From positions 3,691,001-3,755,000 of the forward strand of contig NZ_AP024849.1 in assembly GCF_019977655.1 (NCBI RefSeq): 64,000 nt of DNA. The letters are read 5' to 3'. Shown one piece after another: positions 1 to 8,652 of the stretch. The notes beneath the pieces are model-generated. The model saw nothing but the letters and a program-made list of their open reading frames with translations. It made no database searches and was not told the DNA's origin. The stretch is from Clostridium gelidum. Lineage in GTDB: Bacteria > Bacillota > Clostridia > Clostridiales > Clostridiaceae. Each line of letters begins with the position of its first letter. Within the stretch, counting starts at the first letter, position 1. Position numbers and translations under genes: made by a program.

Positions 1-44
1 CATTAACTCTTAACTCTTAACTGAACGAAGGGAGGTGAATCTAT

Positions 45-263
45 ATGGAATATACTTTATCAATGACTTTTTTAACTGCAATGGGTGTTAAGTCAACTTT
101 AAGTGTAAGTGGTATTAAATCTACTATTAGTAAAAATGAAGCAAATGCTTTAATGGACTTAATCATTGCTAAGAATATTTTCATAACAACTACTGGTGCT
201 CTTGCTAAAAAAGAAAGCGCTCAATTGGCTGAAAGAAAAGTTACTAAATATGATGTAGCTTAG
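45..263 (+). CDS. DUF2922 family small protein
   Basis: A 72-residue protein matching the DUF2922 pattern: an N-terminal beta-type segment ending in a small loop, a middle 'NEANALMDLIIAKNIF' helix and a C-terminal 'AQLAERKVTKYDV' tail. This family occurs in Firmicutes, commonly next to a DUF1659 gene; its function is not known. A strong ribosome site (gggaggtga) lies 7 bases before the ATG. The upstream partner, if present, is outside the window. It reads away from the phage-like genes on its right and ends at a strong terminator, so it is probably a host gene bordering the phage relic. Confidence 0.85.
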   Translation: MEYTLSMTFLTAMGVKSTLSVSGIKSTISKNEANALMDLIIAKNIFITTTGALAKKESAQLAERKVTKYDVA

Positions 264-280
264 TATTAAATTTTTCAATA

Positions 281-325
281 TAGAAGCTTGTCTCAAATTT
301 ATAAGAGACAAGCTTCTATTTTTTT
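281..325 (+). terminator. Rho-independent terminator after the DUF2922 gene
   Basis: A perfect 14-bp stem (arms 281-294 and 305-318) with a 10-base loop is followed by a run of T. It ends the DUF2922 transcript. Its palindrome may also stop the leftward transcript of the antirepressor gene, which ends at 339. Confidence 0.9.
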
Positions 326-338
326 GAATGTACTAAAA

Positions 339-1061
339 CTACAACTCTTTAATACTTTTCCTTATGAAATCTATGCCATTCTGAAAAACCATTGTTTTAA
401 TATTTATCTTTATTTCTCCACTTGGAACTGTATATTTTTGCTCCAATATTCTAAAATACCCTAAGTCTACATATTGCTGATAAGGAATATTGTTTTTATC
501 CAAGACCTTTTTCTCTCTTAATAATGAAAATAGATTATTTCTTCCCATCCCTCTAATTCCAAGAACTTTTGCAACCTGCCCCATTTCAACGCTGCCTTTA
601 ACCCCTGCAACATCATCATAAAATTGCCCTTTGGGTTCTAATACTTTTACTTTATTTTCAGCTTCTAACCTTGCTTTTCTCTCTTCTTTTAACTTTGTAG
701 CTGCAGCAATAAGTAAATCAGGATTATCTAATAATTCATCTGTTGCATACATTCCTGTTTTTCTTATACAAGGCAATACCTCATCAAAAATCCATGCTTC
801 AAATTTTTCTGCACCTAGCAATTCAGATTTAGTAATTAGTCTATAGACATCACCTTCAGGTATTAATGCAACACATTGTCCACCTTCTTTAAAGCTGTCG
901 TGTTTCACGATACCCTTGCAATGTCTTATAATTGCATCTCTTGGATTAATATAGCCTAAACATTTTGCAACATCTTTTCCAATGGCATAATCTTTATTAT
1001 TAACTTTTACCCATCTTATTTCCCCAAATCGATTATCTTTAAAAATTTGCAAACCATCCAT
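339..1061 (-). CDS. phage antirepressor (BRO-N plus KilAC domains)
   Basis: 240 residues. Residues about 1-110 form a BRO-N domain (key pieces: 'GKDVAKCLGY', 'LITKSELLGAEKFEAWIFDE', 'VLPCIRKTGMY'), and residues about 140-240 form a KilAC/ANT-type DNA-binding domain ('MGQVAKVLG', 'GRNNLFSLLREKKVL'). Proteins of this build are phage antirepressors that relieve CI repression or bind DNA during the lytic switch. A clear ribosome site (aaggagataataa) precedes the ATG. It is the last gene of the leftward phage early block, 133 bp after the DnaC-like gene. The length is normal for the family and no damage is seen. Confidence 0.88.
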   Translation of the reverse strand: MDGLQIFKDNRFGEIRWVKVNNKDYAIGKDVAKCLGYINPRDAIIRHCKGIVKHDSFKEGGQCVALIPEGDVYRLITKSELLGAEKFEAWIFDEVLPCIRKTGMYATDELLDNPDLLIAAATKLKEERKARLEAENKVKVLEPKGQFYDDVAGVKGSVEMGQVAKVLGIRGMGRNNLFSLLREKKVLDKNNIPYQQYVDLGYFRILEQKYTVPSGEIKINIKTMVFQNGIDFIRKSIKEL

Positions 1062-1194
1062 TTATTATCTCCTTTTTACAGGTTTATATTAAATTTAAAA
1101 TCTCTTTTCCATCTCATAGTTAACTTTGTTTCTACAGTCTTAAATCTAGTTTTCCTGATTCTTTCATATTTCAAATGCCTCCTAAATTATTCAT

Positions 1195-1995
1195 TTATTT
1201 AAGTCTATAATTATTGTTAATATGCGTCTTTATCTCTACCACATAATCTTTTGACATTTCATATATTCGTGACCCTACACCTTCATCAAAGGCTAATAAT
1301 CTATCAATAGAAAATTCACTACTTATTATGATAGGCAGAAAATTAAGATATCTGTAATTAATTATTTCAAAAACTATATTTATATCACTCTCATTAATTT
1401 TGCCTTTGAAGAGATCATCAATAAGTAGAACCTCACATGTTTGATAGTTTGAAATCAATTTACAGTAATATTCAGCATCTAGCATATTTTGCTTTATCTT
1501 AGTAATTACATCACGATAAGGCATATATACAACTCTAGTTTTCTTTTTCAAAAAGTTTATTGCAAGTGCAACTGAGAGGTGGGTTTTACCACTTCCAACT
1601 TGGCCACAAAATAGAATACTATTGCGCCGTTCACTTCTTACTTTAGCAAAATCTTGATAATAAGCTATTGCAGTATCTTTTGCTCTCTCTGAAGCTGCAT
1701 TCCATACTTCAAAATTAGAAAATTTATGTTTGCACATCTCTGTATTAATTCCACATGACTTCCACTCATTCTTTAACTTTTCCATTTTTCTACACTCACA
1801 AGTTACAGCAAGAGGTTGAGCATGCTCCTGCCTTATTAAAATCCAACCAGTATCTTGGCATTCATCGCACTTATATGAGCTTATCTTCTGCACCTTTTCG
1901 TTCAGCTTCTGTGAGTTTTCGTGATTCCTTTGGTTTGAATCCTGTAAATTCGTTTTTATCTGCTGCGTTATTCTTTCCAGCGCTTCTAGACCCAT
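1195..1995 (-). CDS. DnaC-like helicase loader (phage replication ATPase)
   Basis: 266 residues of the DnaC/IstB AAA+ type. An N-terminal zinc-ribbon candidate is formed by Cys43, Cys46, Cys66 and Cys68; Walker A is GQVGSGKTH at 131-139 and Walker B LLIDDL at 190-195. Such proteins load the replicative helicase at a phage or host origin. The start is supported by a strong site (gagaggagattaaaa) just before the ATG, even though this places the first 125 bases inside the 3' end of the upstream replisome organizer gene in another frame. A later start would lose the Cys cluster. The gene pair organizer-loader is typical of phage replication modules in Firmicutes. Confidence 0.88.
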   Translation of the reverse strand: MGLEALERITQQIKTNLQDSNQRNHENSQKLNEKVQKISSYKCDECQDTGWILIRQEHAQPLAVTCECRKMEKLKNEWKSCGINTEMCKHKFSNFEVWNAASERAKDTAIAYYQDFAKVRSERRNSILFCGQVGSGKTHLSVALAINFLKKKTRVVYMPYRDVITKIKQNMLDAEYYCKLISNYQTCEVLLIDDLFKGKINESDINIVFEIINYRYLNFLPIIISSEFSIDRLLAFDEGVGSRIYEMSKDYVVEIKTHINNNYRLK

Positions 1996-2986
1996 TTTTA
2001 ATCTCCTCTCTTTTATTTGGATACCCTTCTTTTCTCCAATTCTTTAGTATCCCATTAATGTATGTCATGTTAGGTTTATTTACTTCTATAGCCTTATTTA
2101 CAGCCATCTTTACACTTTCATATCCATGCATAGAAATAGCCAATTTAACAGACCCTAAATTAAGGCCACCACAAATTCCAGTTATATTTTCATAATGCTT
2201 TAATAAATTAGCTATAGCTTGATTATCAATATTTTCATTGGTCTCTGCTGAATGTGATGAATCAGAAACCTCAATTAAATTATTCTCCTCTTCATCCTCC
2301 CTATTAAAATCACTCTCATTCTCTATCTTCTTCTCCATCTTCTTCTTATTCTCTTTCTTCTTCTGTTCCATTACAGTAATGTTACAACTTGAATTATTAT
2401 CATTACATGTAACATTACAATTACTATTATCACTGGAACCATCATATTCTTTTGTTTTTATTTCTTTATTATCAGTCTCAGCTATACTATTATGGTTAAC
2501 GTAAACAACTTCTTCATTAAAAACATAAGTATTTTCTTTATCTTCTTCAACTGGAATAACCTTATCATTATCTTCTTTATAATTTGTTACTTTAATTTCT
2601 TTATTTTTAGCTCTATGTTTTGCAACTCTTCTGCTATTTTCACTTCTAAGCCTTTCCATCCCCTCAACATTTTGATGCTTTTCCCAATTCTTAATTTTGA
2701 AAGTCTTATCTTCTGTAACTTCAATCATTTCTAATTTTTTTAATACTTTAATCGCAAATTTCACATCATCTATACTTCTATTAAATTCTATTGCAAGAGT
2801 TTTAATGGTATACGCTATATTATAAGTAACGTATAAATGACCACCACGATTTGCTTTCCCAGCTAAAACAAGAAGTCTTGTCCAAATATAGATGATCAAA
2901 TCTCGTTTATCCATACTATCAATTATCTTAAGCTTTGTATCCTCAAACATATTAACTTCAAATTTAACCCATTTAGCCTCTGCCAT
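1871..2986 (-). CDS. phage replisome organizer (DnaD-like)
   Basis: 371 residues from the ATG at 2986, chosen because it has the family start 'MAEAKWVKFEVNMFEDTKL' and a gggagag ribosome site 8 bases upstream; a longer upstream reading to 3037 lacks these. Residues 1-120 match the phage replisome organizer N-terminal winged helix. A long low-complexity acidic and Asn/Lys-rich linker (about 125-260) follows, then a DnaD-like C-terminal helical domain with 'LLKHYENITG' and 'YINGILKNWRKEGY'. It would bind a phage origin and recruit the loader encoded by the overlapping downstream gene. Confidence 0.85.
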   Translation of the reverse strand: MAEAKWVKFEVNMFEDTKLKIIDSMDKRDLIIYIWTRLLVLAGKANRGGHLYVTYNIAYTIKTLAIEFNRSIDDVKFAIKVLKKLEMIEVTEDKTFKIKNWEKHQNVEGMERLRSENSRRVAKHRAKNKEIKVTNYKEDNDKVIPVEEDKENTYVFNEEVVYVNHNSIAETDNKEIKTKEYDGSSDNSNCNVTCNDNNSSCNITVMEQKKKENKKKMEKKIENESDFNREDEEENNLIEVSDSSHSAETNENIDNQAIANLLKHYENITGICGGLNLGSVKLAISMHGYESVKMAVNKAIEVNKPNMTYINGILKNWRKEGYPNKREEIKNGSRSAGKNNAADKNEFTGFKPKESRKLTEAERKGAEDKLI

Positions 2987-3119
2987 ACTTATTACTCTCC
3001 CACACATAAAATTTTTTGAATTTTTCAAGACCATCAAAAGATGGAGTAACTTCTATTAATCTACAGGTAAACACATAGTATTTTAAAACTTTAAAATTCA
3101 CCATTACTCCTCTCTTTCA

Positions 3120-3311
3120 TTATTTAATTAGAATCCCTCTATGCTCTTGCAGCTTCTTTCCCTTATTCCAATCATAATAAATACATAACTCAACTTGCTT
3201 TATTGGAAAGTTTTCCCCTAGCATTTCAATGCATACTTTTGTGTCTCTTGGTACTTCTCTTAATATTTCTATTAGATCATTAGCTGTCATCCCTACAAAT
3301 TTTCTTATCAT
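3120..3311 (-). CDS. small phage-type hypothetical protein
   Basis: 63 residues, not recognised. The start has a fair ribosome site (gaagggatttaa). The protein is mixed alpha/beta by eye ('TANDLIEILREVPRDTKVCIEM' then a short strand-rich tail), with no motif, signal peptide or membrane segment. It lies between the Cro-like gene and the replisome organizer in the same direction, so it is probably part of the phage early transcript. Confidence 0.6.
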   Translation of the reverse strand: MIRKFVGMTANDLIEILREVPRDTKVCIEMLGENFPIKQVELCIYYDWNKGKKLQEHRGILIK

Positions 3312-3365
3312 TTAAATCCCTTCTTTCTAATGTTTTTAATAATATTTCCTAACTATTATCCTTTA

Positions 3366-3566
3366 TTATTCTTCAACTAATAATTCTACTACTTCAATAT
3401 TTAATGCCTTTGCTATTAGTCCAAGACTTTTCATGGATGGATTTGAAGATCCATTAATTATCTTAGATACCGTAGATCTTCCGAGACCTGATTTCTTGAC
3501 CAATTCATTAACTGATAAACATTCACTTGCCTGAGCAATTCTCATTTTGTTTACATTAATATTCAT
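3366..3566 (-). CDS. Cro-like XRE repressor
   Basis: 66 residues from the ATG at 3566, which follows the ribosome site aaagaggtaaga; a GTG at 3581 in the same frame has no site of its own. The helix-turn-helix is visible as 'SVNELVKKSGLGRSTVSKIING', followed by 'SLGLIAKALNIEVVELL'. It is transcribed away from the CI-like gene across a shared operator region, the standard arrangement of a phage immunity switch, and would be the first gene of the lytic early block. Confidence 0.85.
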   Translation of the reverse strand: MNINVNKMRIAQASECLSVNELVKKSGLGRSTVSKIINGSSNPSMKSLGLIAKALNIEVVELLVEE

Positions 3567-3581
3567 TCTTACCTCTTTCAC

Positions 3582-3683
3582 ACATTTGTATTATTTTTCC
3601 ATATTTTTATTATATGAATACATCCGTATGAAGTCAATACCACAACGAATATTTTTTAACTTTACTGTTTACATTTGTATGAA
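3582..3683. promoter_or_regulatory. candidate operators of the CI/Cro-like switch (three sites)
   Basis: Three near-identical boxes lie between the divergent repressor genes: 3582-3591 (acatttgtat), 3620-3632 (acatccgtatgaa) and 3671-3683 (acatttgtatgaa). Each contains the dyad TAC/CAC-N4-GTA. The first overlaps the leader of the Cro-like gene and the last lies about 35 bases before the CI-like start. Spacing and symmetry fit repressor operators; binding itself is inferred. Confidence 0.6.
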
Positions 3684-3716
3684 TTTCTAATAGAATATTA
3701 TTAGGAGATGATATAA

Positions 3717-4298
3717 ATGGTACTAGGAGAGAAAATAAAGTTTTATAGAAAGAAATTGAATTTATCTCAAGAAGAGTTTGGAATTAAGTGCAATTTATCT
3801 AGAAATGCTATTTACAATTATGAGAATAATAAGCGAACTCCAACAATAGATATTCTACTAAAAATAGCAGAAGCTTTAGATATGTCAGCCTCTGACTTAT
3901 TAGATACTAGTGATAGCGTAAATCCTTATGCAAATAAATTAGGACTTCTTAAAGCCATAGATAAAGATATTAAGAATACTATTGATGTTGAAGGCGAGAA
4001 AAGTAATCAATATGAATTTGAAATGAATGAAATATATAACAAATACTTTTTTGATTCATTTAACTGGAAAACAATAAAAATGAAACCCCATGAGTATTTT
4101 AAGTTTGTTTTATCTTTATGTCCTTTAGATGAATTTAATAATTTTACAGAAGAAGACTTACAGGAATTATCCATTTTATTTTATAGATTTGTAACCTTTA
4201 AGTCTCACGAAAGAAATGTAATTAATGACAATGAAAAAATTGTTTCTTGTAATACTAAACAATATGAAAAGAATAATTTCTTAACAACAATCACATAA
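3717..4298 (+). CDS. CI-like XRE repressor
   Basis: 193 residues. The N-terminal HTH is typical: 'KIKFYRKKLNLSQEEFG', 'CNLSRNAIYNYENNKRTP' and 'LLKIAEALDMSASDLL'. The C-terminal two thirds are acidic and unlike a LexA-type peptidase: no Ser-Lys autocleavage motif is evident, so induction by RecA cleavage is unlikely. The ATG has the site aggagatgatataa. It is divergent from the Cro-like gene and probably keeps the phage genes silent. The BRO-type antirepressor nearby could be what relieves it. Confidence 0.85.
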   Translation: MVLGEKIKFYRKKLNLSQEEFGIKCNLSRNAIYNYENNKRTPTIDILLKIAEALDMSASDLLDTSDSVNPYANKLGLLKAIDKDIKNTIDVEGEKSNQYEFEMNEIYNKYFFDSFNWKTIKMKPHEYFKFVLSLCPLDEFNNFTEEDLQELSILFYRFVTFKSHERNVINDNEKIVSCNTKQYEKNNFLTTIT

Positions 4299-4374
4299 TG
4301 CAAAATTTTCCTTTTGCTTTCTTAAAGTTTTATTGCCACCCCTTTATTAAGTGTTGCGTTTTTGTAAAATAATA

Positions 4375-4854
4375 ATGGATATTTCTTATAAAATAAGACA
4401 GTATATCGAAAATAATAATGGTCCATGTGAAGTTTACCCAGCACCATTTGATGTAATACTAAATAATGATAACGAAGAGATAGAAAATAGTAAAAATATA
4501 CACATATAAAAAGAGTGCAAAGCACAATAAGGAACTTATTAATCACAACCTGATATATCAGTTATATGCGATAAAAATAAATTAACTGATAAGGGCTGCA
4601 CTGGTTCACCAGATATGATTGTTGAAGTAGTATCCGCTTTTAACCCAAGGAATGATTACATTAAGAAGTTGAACCTATATGAGCAGTTCAAAGTAAAAGA
4701 ATATTGGATTGTTAATCCTATGAAGAAAAATATCTTCGTTTATACATTAACTGATAATGGATATGATGCTCCAAACTCTTATACATTCCAAGATAAAGTT
4801 AAAGTAAATATATATGATAATCTTGAAATAGACTTTAATTCTATTGATATTTAA
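4375..4854 (+). pseudogene. Uma2-family nuclease, broken
   Basis: Two reading pieces make up one Uma2/DUF820 protein. Piece one, from ATG 4375, reads 'GPCEVYPAPFDVILNN' and stops near 4510. Piece two (about 4540-4854) carries 'QPDISVICDKNKLTDKGC', 'MIVEVVS' and 'KVKEYWIVNP', the PD-(D/E)XK core of the family. The N-terminal part before the PAPFDV strand and the join are lost, and stop codons separate the pieces. A shorter relative of the C-terminal piece is found at 41019-41190. Confidence 0.8.
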
Positions 4855-4863
4855 CTAATAAAG

Positions 4864-4910
4864 AATGGCTGTATTACTTGGTTTTGATACCTTGTAATAC
4901 AGCCATTTTT
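4864..4910 (+). terminator. terminator after the Uma2 relic
   Basis: A perfect 14-bp stem (4864-4877 with 4894-4907) and a 16-base loop are followed by T5. Being symmetric, it could also stop leftward transcripts, but none is expected to come from the left. Confidence 0.85.
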
Positions 4911-5013
4911 ATGTCTTTACCTCTTCTTTTCCCACTTCTGCAGAACATCCTCCAATATTAAACATTGTATCATTTTTACAGTACGATATTTTAATATTTT
5001 GCAATCACTTTTA

Positions 5014-5448
5014 TTATTGTACTGATTTCCTATTTAAATTAAAAATGTCTATTTGTTCTTCTTCAAAAAGTTCTTCTAATACATCAATGCCTTTATCATT
5101 TGCATACTTGAACTCTTCTTCAGAAATTGGAACTGCAAGTAACCATGCTACTTTTTTATCTTCAAGATTTAGAGTTTTTAGGCTATTCTCCCAAAGAAAA
5201 GGTGACATAAACAAAATATGTTTCATTGAACTATTAGGCATATAAAACTTTATTACATTTTGAAATATAGCACCTGGATAACATGTAAATTTAGTATTGA
5301 TTATATTAAAGGCACAACTTGCCAATATATTCGCAAAGCAATCAAAACTAGAAGCACATGAGCCTACTATTTCAACACGCAAAGGTATATTCTCTGTTGC
5401 ATAACTAATAGAATATCCTGAAATACCTATCGTCGAGTAAGATGTTAC
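5014..5448 (-). pseudogene. SUFU-domain immunity protein, C-terminal part only
   Basis: The frame reads 'VTSYSTIGISGYSIS', then 'HILFMSPFLWENSL', 'VAWLLAVPISEEEF', 'GIDVLEELFEE' and 'IDIFNLNRKSV', a clear match to the back part of suppressor-of-fused (SUFU) domain proteins, which act as immunity proteins in polymorphic toxin systems. Its own start and first ~60 residues are missing. At about 5448 it is joined, one frame off, to the N-terminal part of a toxin gene. The missing front half appears to lie at 8653-8783 on the same strand. Confidence 0.8.
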
Positions 5449-5824
5449 TTGTTGTTGTTCCAATTCCCTGTCCTTGTTCCGTTTGTAACTCTGCAATAGT
5501 ATCTTGTGCAACTTTCATCGTAACTGCAGTACTTAATTCTGTAGATGCTGCTACTCCACCGCCTATACTTTGTAATATTTCTTCCTGTTGATGCTTTTTC
5601 ATTTGTTCTTTATATTGAATATAAGCTATTATAGTTACAGTTCCAAGAAATAACTTTGTTTTAATTTCTTGATCTAAATTTTCTTTAGTTTCTTTAATTT
5701 CACTTAATATATTTATGCTTGAAGTAGATTTACTATTAGATTTTGAAACACTATTATGCATTGCTAATGCAGATATTCCAGTTACAAGTGCTGCTACACC
5801 TATAAATAATAGTACTGCTGGCAT
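5405..5824 (-). pseudogene. toxin N-terminal region without its effector domain
   Basis: Residues 1-126 are close to residues 1-117 of the intact toxin at 11209-12153: a hydrophobic N-terminal helix ('AVLLFIGVAALVTGISAL'), a Ser/Lys-rich stretch, a second hydrophobic segment ('LFLGTVTIIAYI') and a helical region ending 'AELQTEQGQGIGTTTS'. The similarity stops exactly at about 5447, where the SUFU sequence begins in another frame, leaving a 13-residue out-of-frame tail. The toxic C-terminus has therefore been lost by a recombination event. A good ribosome site remains, so a 139-residue product could still be made. Confidence 0.8.
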
Positions 5825-5849
5825 AATGCCTCATCTCCTTTCTATATTA

Positions 5850-6799
5850 TCATATTGAGCATTGTAAATCTTCTTCCTTAAGTACAATTTTTACTTTTGT
5901 ACCATTACTCAAATATACATTTTTAAACTGTGCATCCTTAAAGCTTATATTTCTTAATATACAGTTTTCAAAAACAACTTCTTCTAAATTACTTTCTGTG
6001 AAATCACTAGCTCCTAAATCACAGTTTCTGAAATAGCAATTCTTTAAATTTGCTTTTTTTAAATTCAATCCTACTGCCATAGAAGATGAAAAAAATATGT
6101 TTTTTAGTTCACTTTCCTTTAACTCCATGCAGCTTATATCTTTATTCTCAATTTTAACTCTATCTACTTTTAAGCCTGTCCACATCGAGAAAACTGTATC
6201 TTCCTGTTTTTCATAATTTCTTTAAACATTTCTTCTGTTTTTACAGCACTATCATAGTAATACACCTTCTGTGAATAATTTTTATAATCTCCCCAGGTTA
6301 CTTGAAGTACTTCGGATTTCGGCATTTCTTTGAAACTTATTTCTTCATCCCACTGCTTTAACCAGTTAATAAGAAAATAAGTGAAATAATTATTAAATAT
6401 AGGAATTTGTCTTAAAATATATTGGTCAATACTACATGGTCTTATTTTCCACACATACTTTTTAATATCTTTATAGAGCTTATCTTTAATTTCTTTTAAG
6501 CCTTCAAAAATATAGTCAATGCTAAATATACTTCCCATATACCTTCATTTACATACCAATCTTTATCATAACCAATAGCTGTTACTTCATAAGTTTCATC
6601 TAACATTCCAATTTGAAGTACTGAAAAATCTATGTGTTCAACTTTATAGTCATCTTCTCTTTCCTTTACTCCCGATATTCTCTAGAACTTTTAACACTTG
6701 CCCTTTAAATCTTTCTTTATTTTCTAAAATCTTTAAGAGAACTTCCTTTTTATATTCATTAAAAATTGGTTCCGCCTCTTCTTTTAAAAACTTTTCTTT
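5850..6799 (-). pseudogene. pentapeptide-repeat accessory protein, frameshifted second copy
   Basis: The region is homologous along its length to the intact gene at 12179-13147, but it is spread over several frames: the N-terminal part (about 6799-6540), a middle part (6538-6190, 'IDYIFEGLKEIKDKLYKDIK') and the C-terminal pentapeptide part (6185-5850, 'LKNCYFRNCDLGASDFTES'). At least three frameshifts are needed to align them and the first few codons are replaced by a hairpin at 6809-6848. It stands 25 bp before the truncated toxin, exactly the spacing seen in the intact copy, so the two-gene cassette was duplicated as a unit. Confidence 0.85.
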
Positions 6800-6808
6800 A
6801 ACTAAAAT

Positions 6809-6848
6809 TAGGGCTAATGTTCCATTTTTATTTGAAACATTAGCCCTA
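6809..6848. terminator. bidirectional hairpin at the broken gene's start
   Basis: A perfect 13-bp stem (arms 6809-6821 and 6836-6848) with a 14-base loop has short T-rich flanks in both directions. It occupies the place where the first codons of the pentapeptide pseudogene should be and would end leftward transcripts from 7059-8105. Confidence 0.6.
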
Positions 6849-6859
6849 GTTTTAATTAT

Positions 6860-7058
6860 AAGACATATTTAACTATATTTAAAATTTTTGAATCATTATA
6901 GATTCATTTTTATATTACACAAGGGTCTGTGCCCGTAGTGAAGAACAAAGTGATTTACTTGCTCCGACTAAATCTGCATTTAATGGTATACTTGAACTTG
7001 GAAATTTTTGTTCTCCCCGGGGTACTTCTGAGATACAAAGTGTTGAAGTTGCTTTTTT
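6860..7058. other. gap with coding-like but unrecognised sequence
   Basis: Stretches of about 45 codons are open in both directions around 6900-7050, and the base composition is higher in GC than the surroundings, including the 8-bp palindrome ccccgggg at 7017-7024. No start, ribosome site or known motif was found. It is probably inserted or decayed DNA rather than a gene. Confidence 0.3.
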
Positions 7059-8105
7059 CTATTGGCTTACGACAATTTCAAATGTGGTTTGTGTTCCATT
7101 AACATCTATAGTAACAGTAGTATTTCCTGGTTTATATACTAGAATTTCAGGATGAAGTTCATTGATATAACCATCCTTTAAACTTGCATCAACACCTGCA
7201 TATGCAATGCTTTCATCAGAAGATTTAGACATTATTACAAGCCTCGGAAACAATAATCCATTAGCATCAGTCCCACTTACCTTAATATTTCCTAATTGAA
7301 CAATTTGCTTAGGTTTACAATATAAAGTTTTTCCTTTTGTTTCTGCTTGTAGTTTTGTTATATCTTCTGTTGCCTTAATTCCTTTCCCGTCAACTATTTC
7401 ACCTTTTGAGCTCACTTGACTTATTTCCATCATGTTACTATCATCTAATAACACTTTCCGATTATCAATACTTGATTTTGTTATAATTACACCATAAGGC
7501 ACCATATTCATCAAATTACCATAATTTACTTTTATATACTTTCCATCATTGCCATATAGGAACTTTGCTCCATAAGTTGAAGTAACTGCAACACATTTTA
7601 ACATCACTCCATTTTTATCAAAGGAATATGACTCTCCATCTATGTCCAATGGTCCAGAAGCAACACTTTTATCCATTCTAAAATAAGTATTCCCATTGTC
7701 TTCAAACCAAGTGCATTTAGGAGCTTCTTCAAATTTTTCTCTTGAAGGTAAAATGCTGTTAGGCAATAATTCGTCGTCTACAATAGAGTTACATAATAAT
7801 ACACCATTTTGATCAAATTCATACATAGAATTCTTAATTTCTTCTTTTCCAACTGCCATGCTTCCATCATCTTTAAGATAGTAATAATTTTCTCCATCTC
7901 TTATCCATCCAGTTACCTCTTTTCCATCATTCCCCAAATAGTACCACATACTATCTTTTTGATTCCAACCAGTAATAGGGTGAGACTTTTCCGTCATAGT
8001 TACTCCAGTAGCATCTCTATGTCCCAAATTCACTAATCCCCATATAGTCCACACCATCATTAAAGTTGCTGCAATATATAAAGCCGCTGTTATTTTTTTA
8101 GTCAT
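7059..8105 (-). CDS. secreted or membrane-anchored cell-wall-binding repeat protein
   Basis: 348 residues. An N-terminal hydrophobic segment ('ITAALYIAATLMMVWTIWGL') is a signal anchor or signal peptide. Residues about 45-175 carry choline/cell-wall-binding repeats: 'GWNQKDSMWYYLGNDGKEV', 'TGWIRDGENYYYLKDDGSM' and 'EFDQNGVL'. The rest is beta-rich and ends in a bacterial Ig-like strand pattern ('VYKPGNTTVTIDVNGTQTTF'). The start has the site gaggggaaaatata. It sits inside the injection-system island between two broken effector cassettes, so a role in surface attachment is possible, but it may simply be a passenger. Confidence 0.75.
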   Translation of the reverse strand: MTKKITAALYIAATLMMVWTIWGLVNLGHRDATGVTMTEKSHPITGWNQKDSMWYYLGNDGKEVTGWIRDGENYYYLKDDGSMAVGKEEIKNSMYEFDQNGVLLCNSIVDDELLPNSILPSREKFEEAPKCTWFEDNGNTYFRMDKSVASGPLDIDGESYSFDKNGVMLKCVAVTSTYGAKFLYGNDGKYIKVNYGNLMNMVPYGVIITKSSIDNRKVLLDDSNMMEISQVSSKGEIVDGKGIKATEDITKLQAETKGKTLYCKPKQIVQLGNIKVSGTDANGLLFPRLVIMSKSSDESIAYAGVDASLKDGYINELHPEILVYKPGNTTVTIDVNGTQTTFEIVVSQ

Positions 8106-8504
8106 TATATTTTCCCCTCAAATTTATTTTTCATAAATTACAATTTTGATAATACAATTTTTTAAGTTTTATGATATATTTACATTTTCAACTGTATTAC
8201 CTTCATTTTCTTTTGGATTACTATTATCTTTCCCCCTTGTATATTTTCCACCATATAATTATACCATAAAATGTGTATTGATACACAAAACGTATATTAT
8301 GTAATTCAATGCATCACCATAAGAATACTTCATATATTTATAGTGTACATTTACAAAATACATAATGTACTAATCGTATTTTTCATGTAATTAAACAAAA
8401 TCAATGATGCTACTATTTTTACATACTCGTTTTATTTCATGTCTAACTTTTATTAGAGCAAATCAAAATATATATTAATAGTCCTTCCATCTGTCCCCCA
8501 GGAT
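8106..8504. other. AT-rich intergenic stretch
   Basis: No open frame with a ribosome site and no strong hairpin was seen. It should hold the promoter of the cell-wall-binding protein gene on its left; an exact -35/-10 pair could not be fixed among the many AT-rich candidates. Confidence 0.4.
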
Positions 8505-8652
8505 TGAACTGTGTATCCTTAAAATTTATATTTCTTAAAACACAGTTTTCAAAAATAACTTCATCTACTATACTTTCAGTAAAATCACTTGCTCCTAAAT
8601 CACAGTTTCTAAAATGGCATCTTTATAAATGTGCTTTTTTCAAATTTAATCT
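8505..8652 (-). pseudogene. fragment of a third pentapeptide-repeat gene copy
   Basis: About 148 bases match the 3' part of the intact pentapeptide gene (12245-12395) at most positions, covering the 'CHFRNCDLG..DFTES' repeats, but with in-frame stops and indels. It ends abruptly at about 8652, where SUFU-type coding sequence begins. This is the third partial copy of the family in the island. Confidence 0.75.

Noticed and set aside
631..846. Long open frames opposite to or inside strong genes (e.g. 631-846, 1755-2195, 2238-2504, 10357-10923, 15888-16220, 27447-27722, 38625-38939, 56890-57288, 60180-60638)
   Set aside because: They lie antisense to well-supported genes, have no ribosome site, and their products are low-complexity mirror images of the real proteins.
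4322..4546. A 74-codon leftward frame
   Set aside because: It is antisense to the front piece of the Uma2 relic, which explains the sequence better.
7059..8105. Tail-fibre role for the cell-wall-binding protein
   Set aside because: It has a membrane/secretion segment at its N-terminus and no tail-fibre repeats; the location alone does not support the claim.
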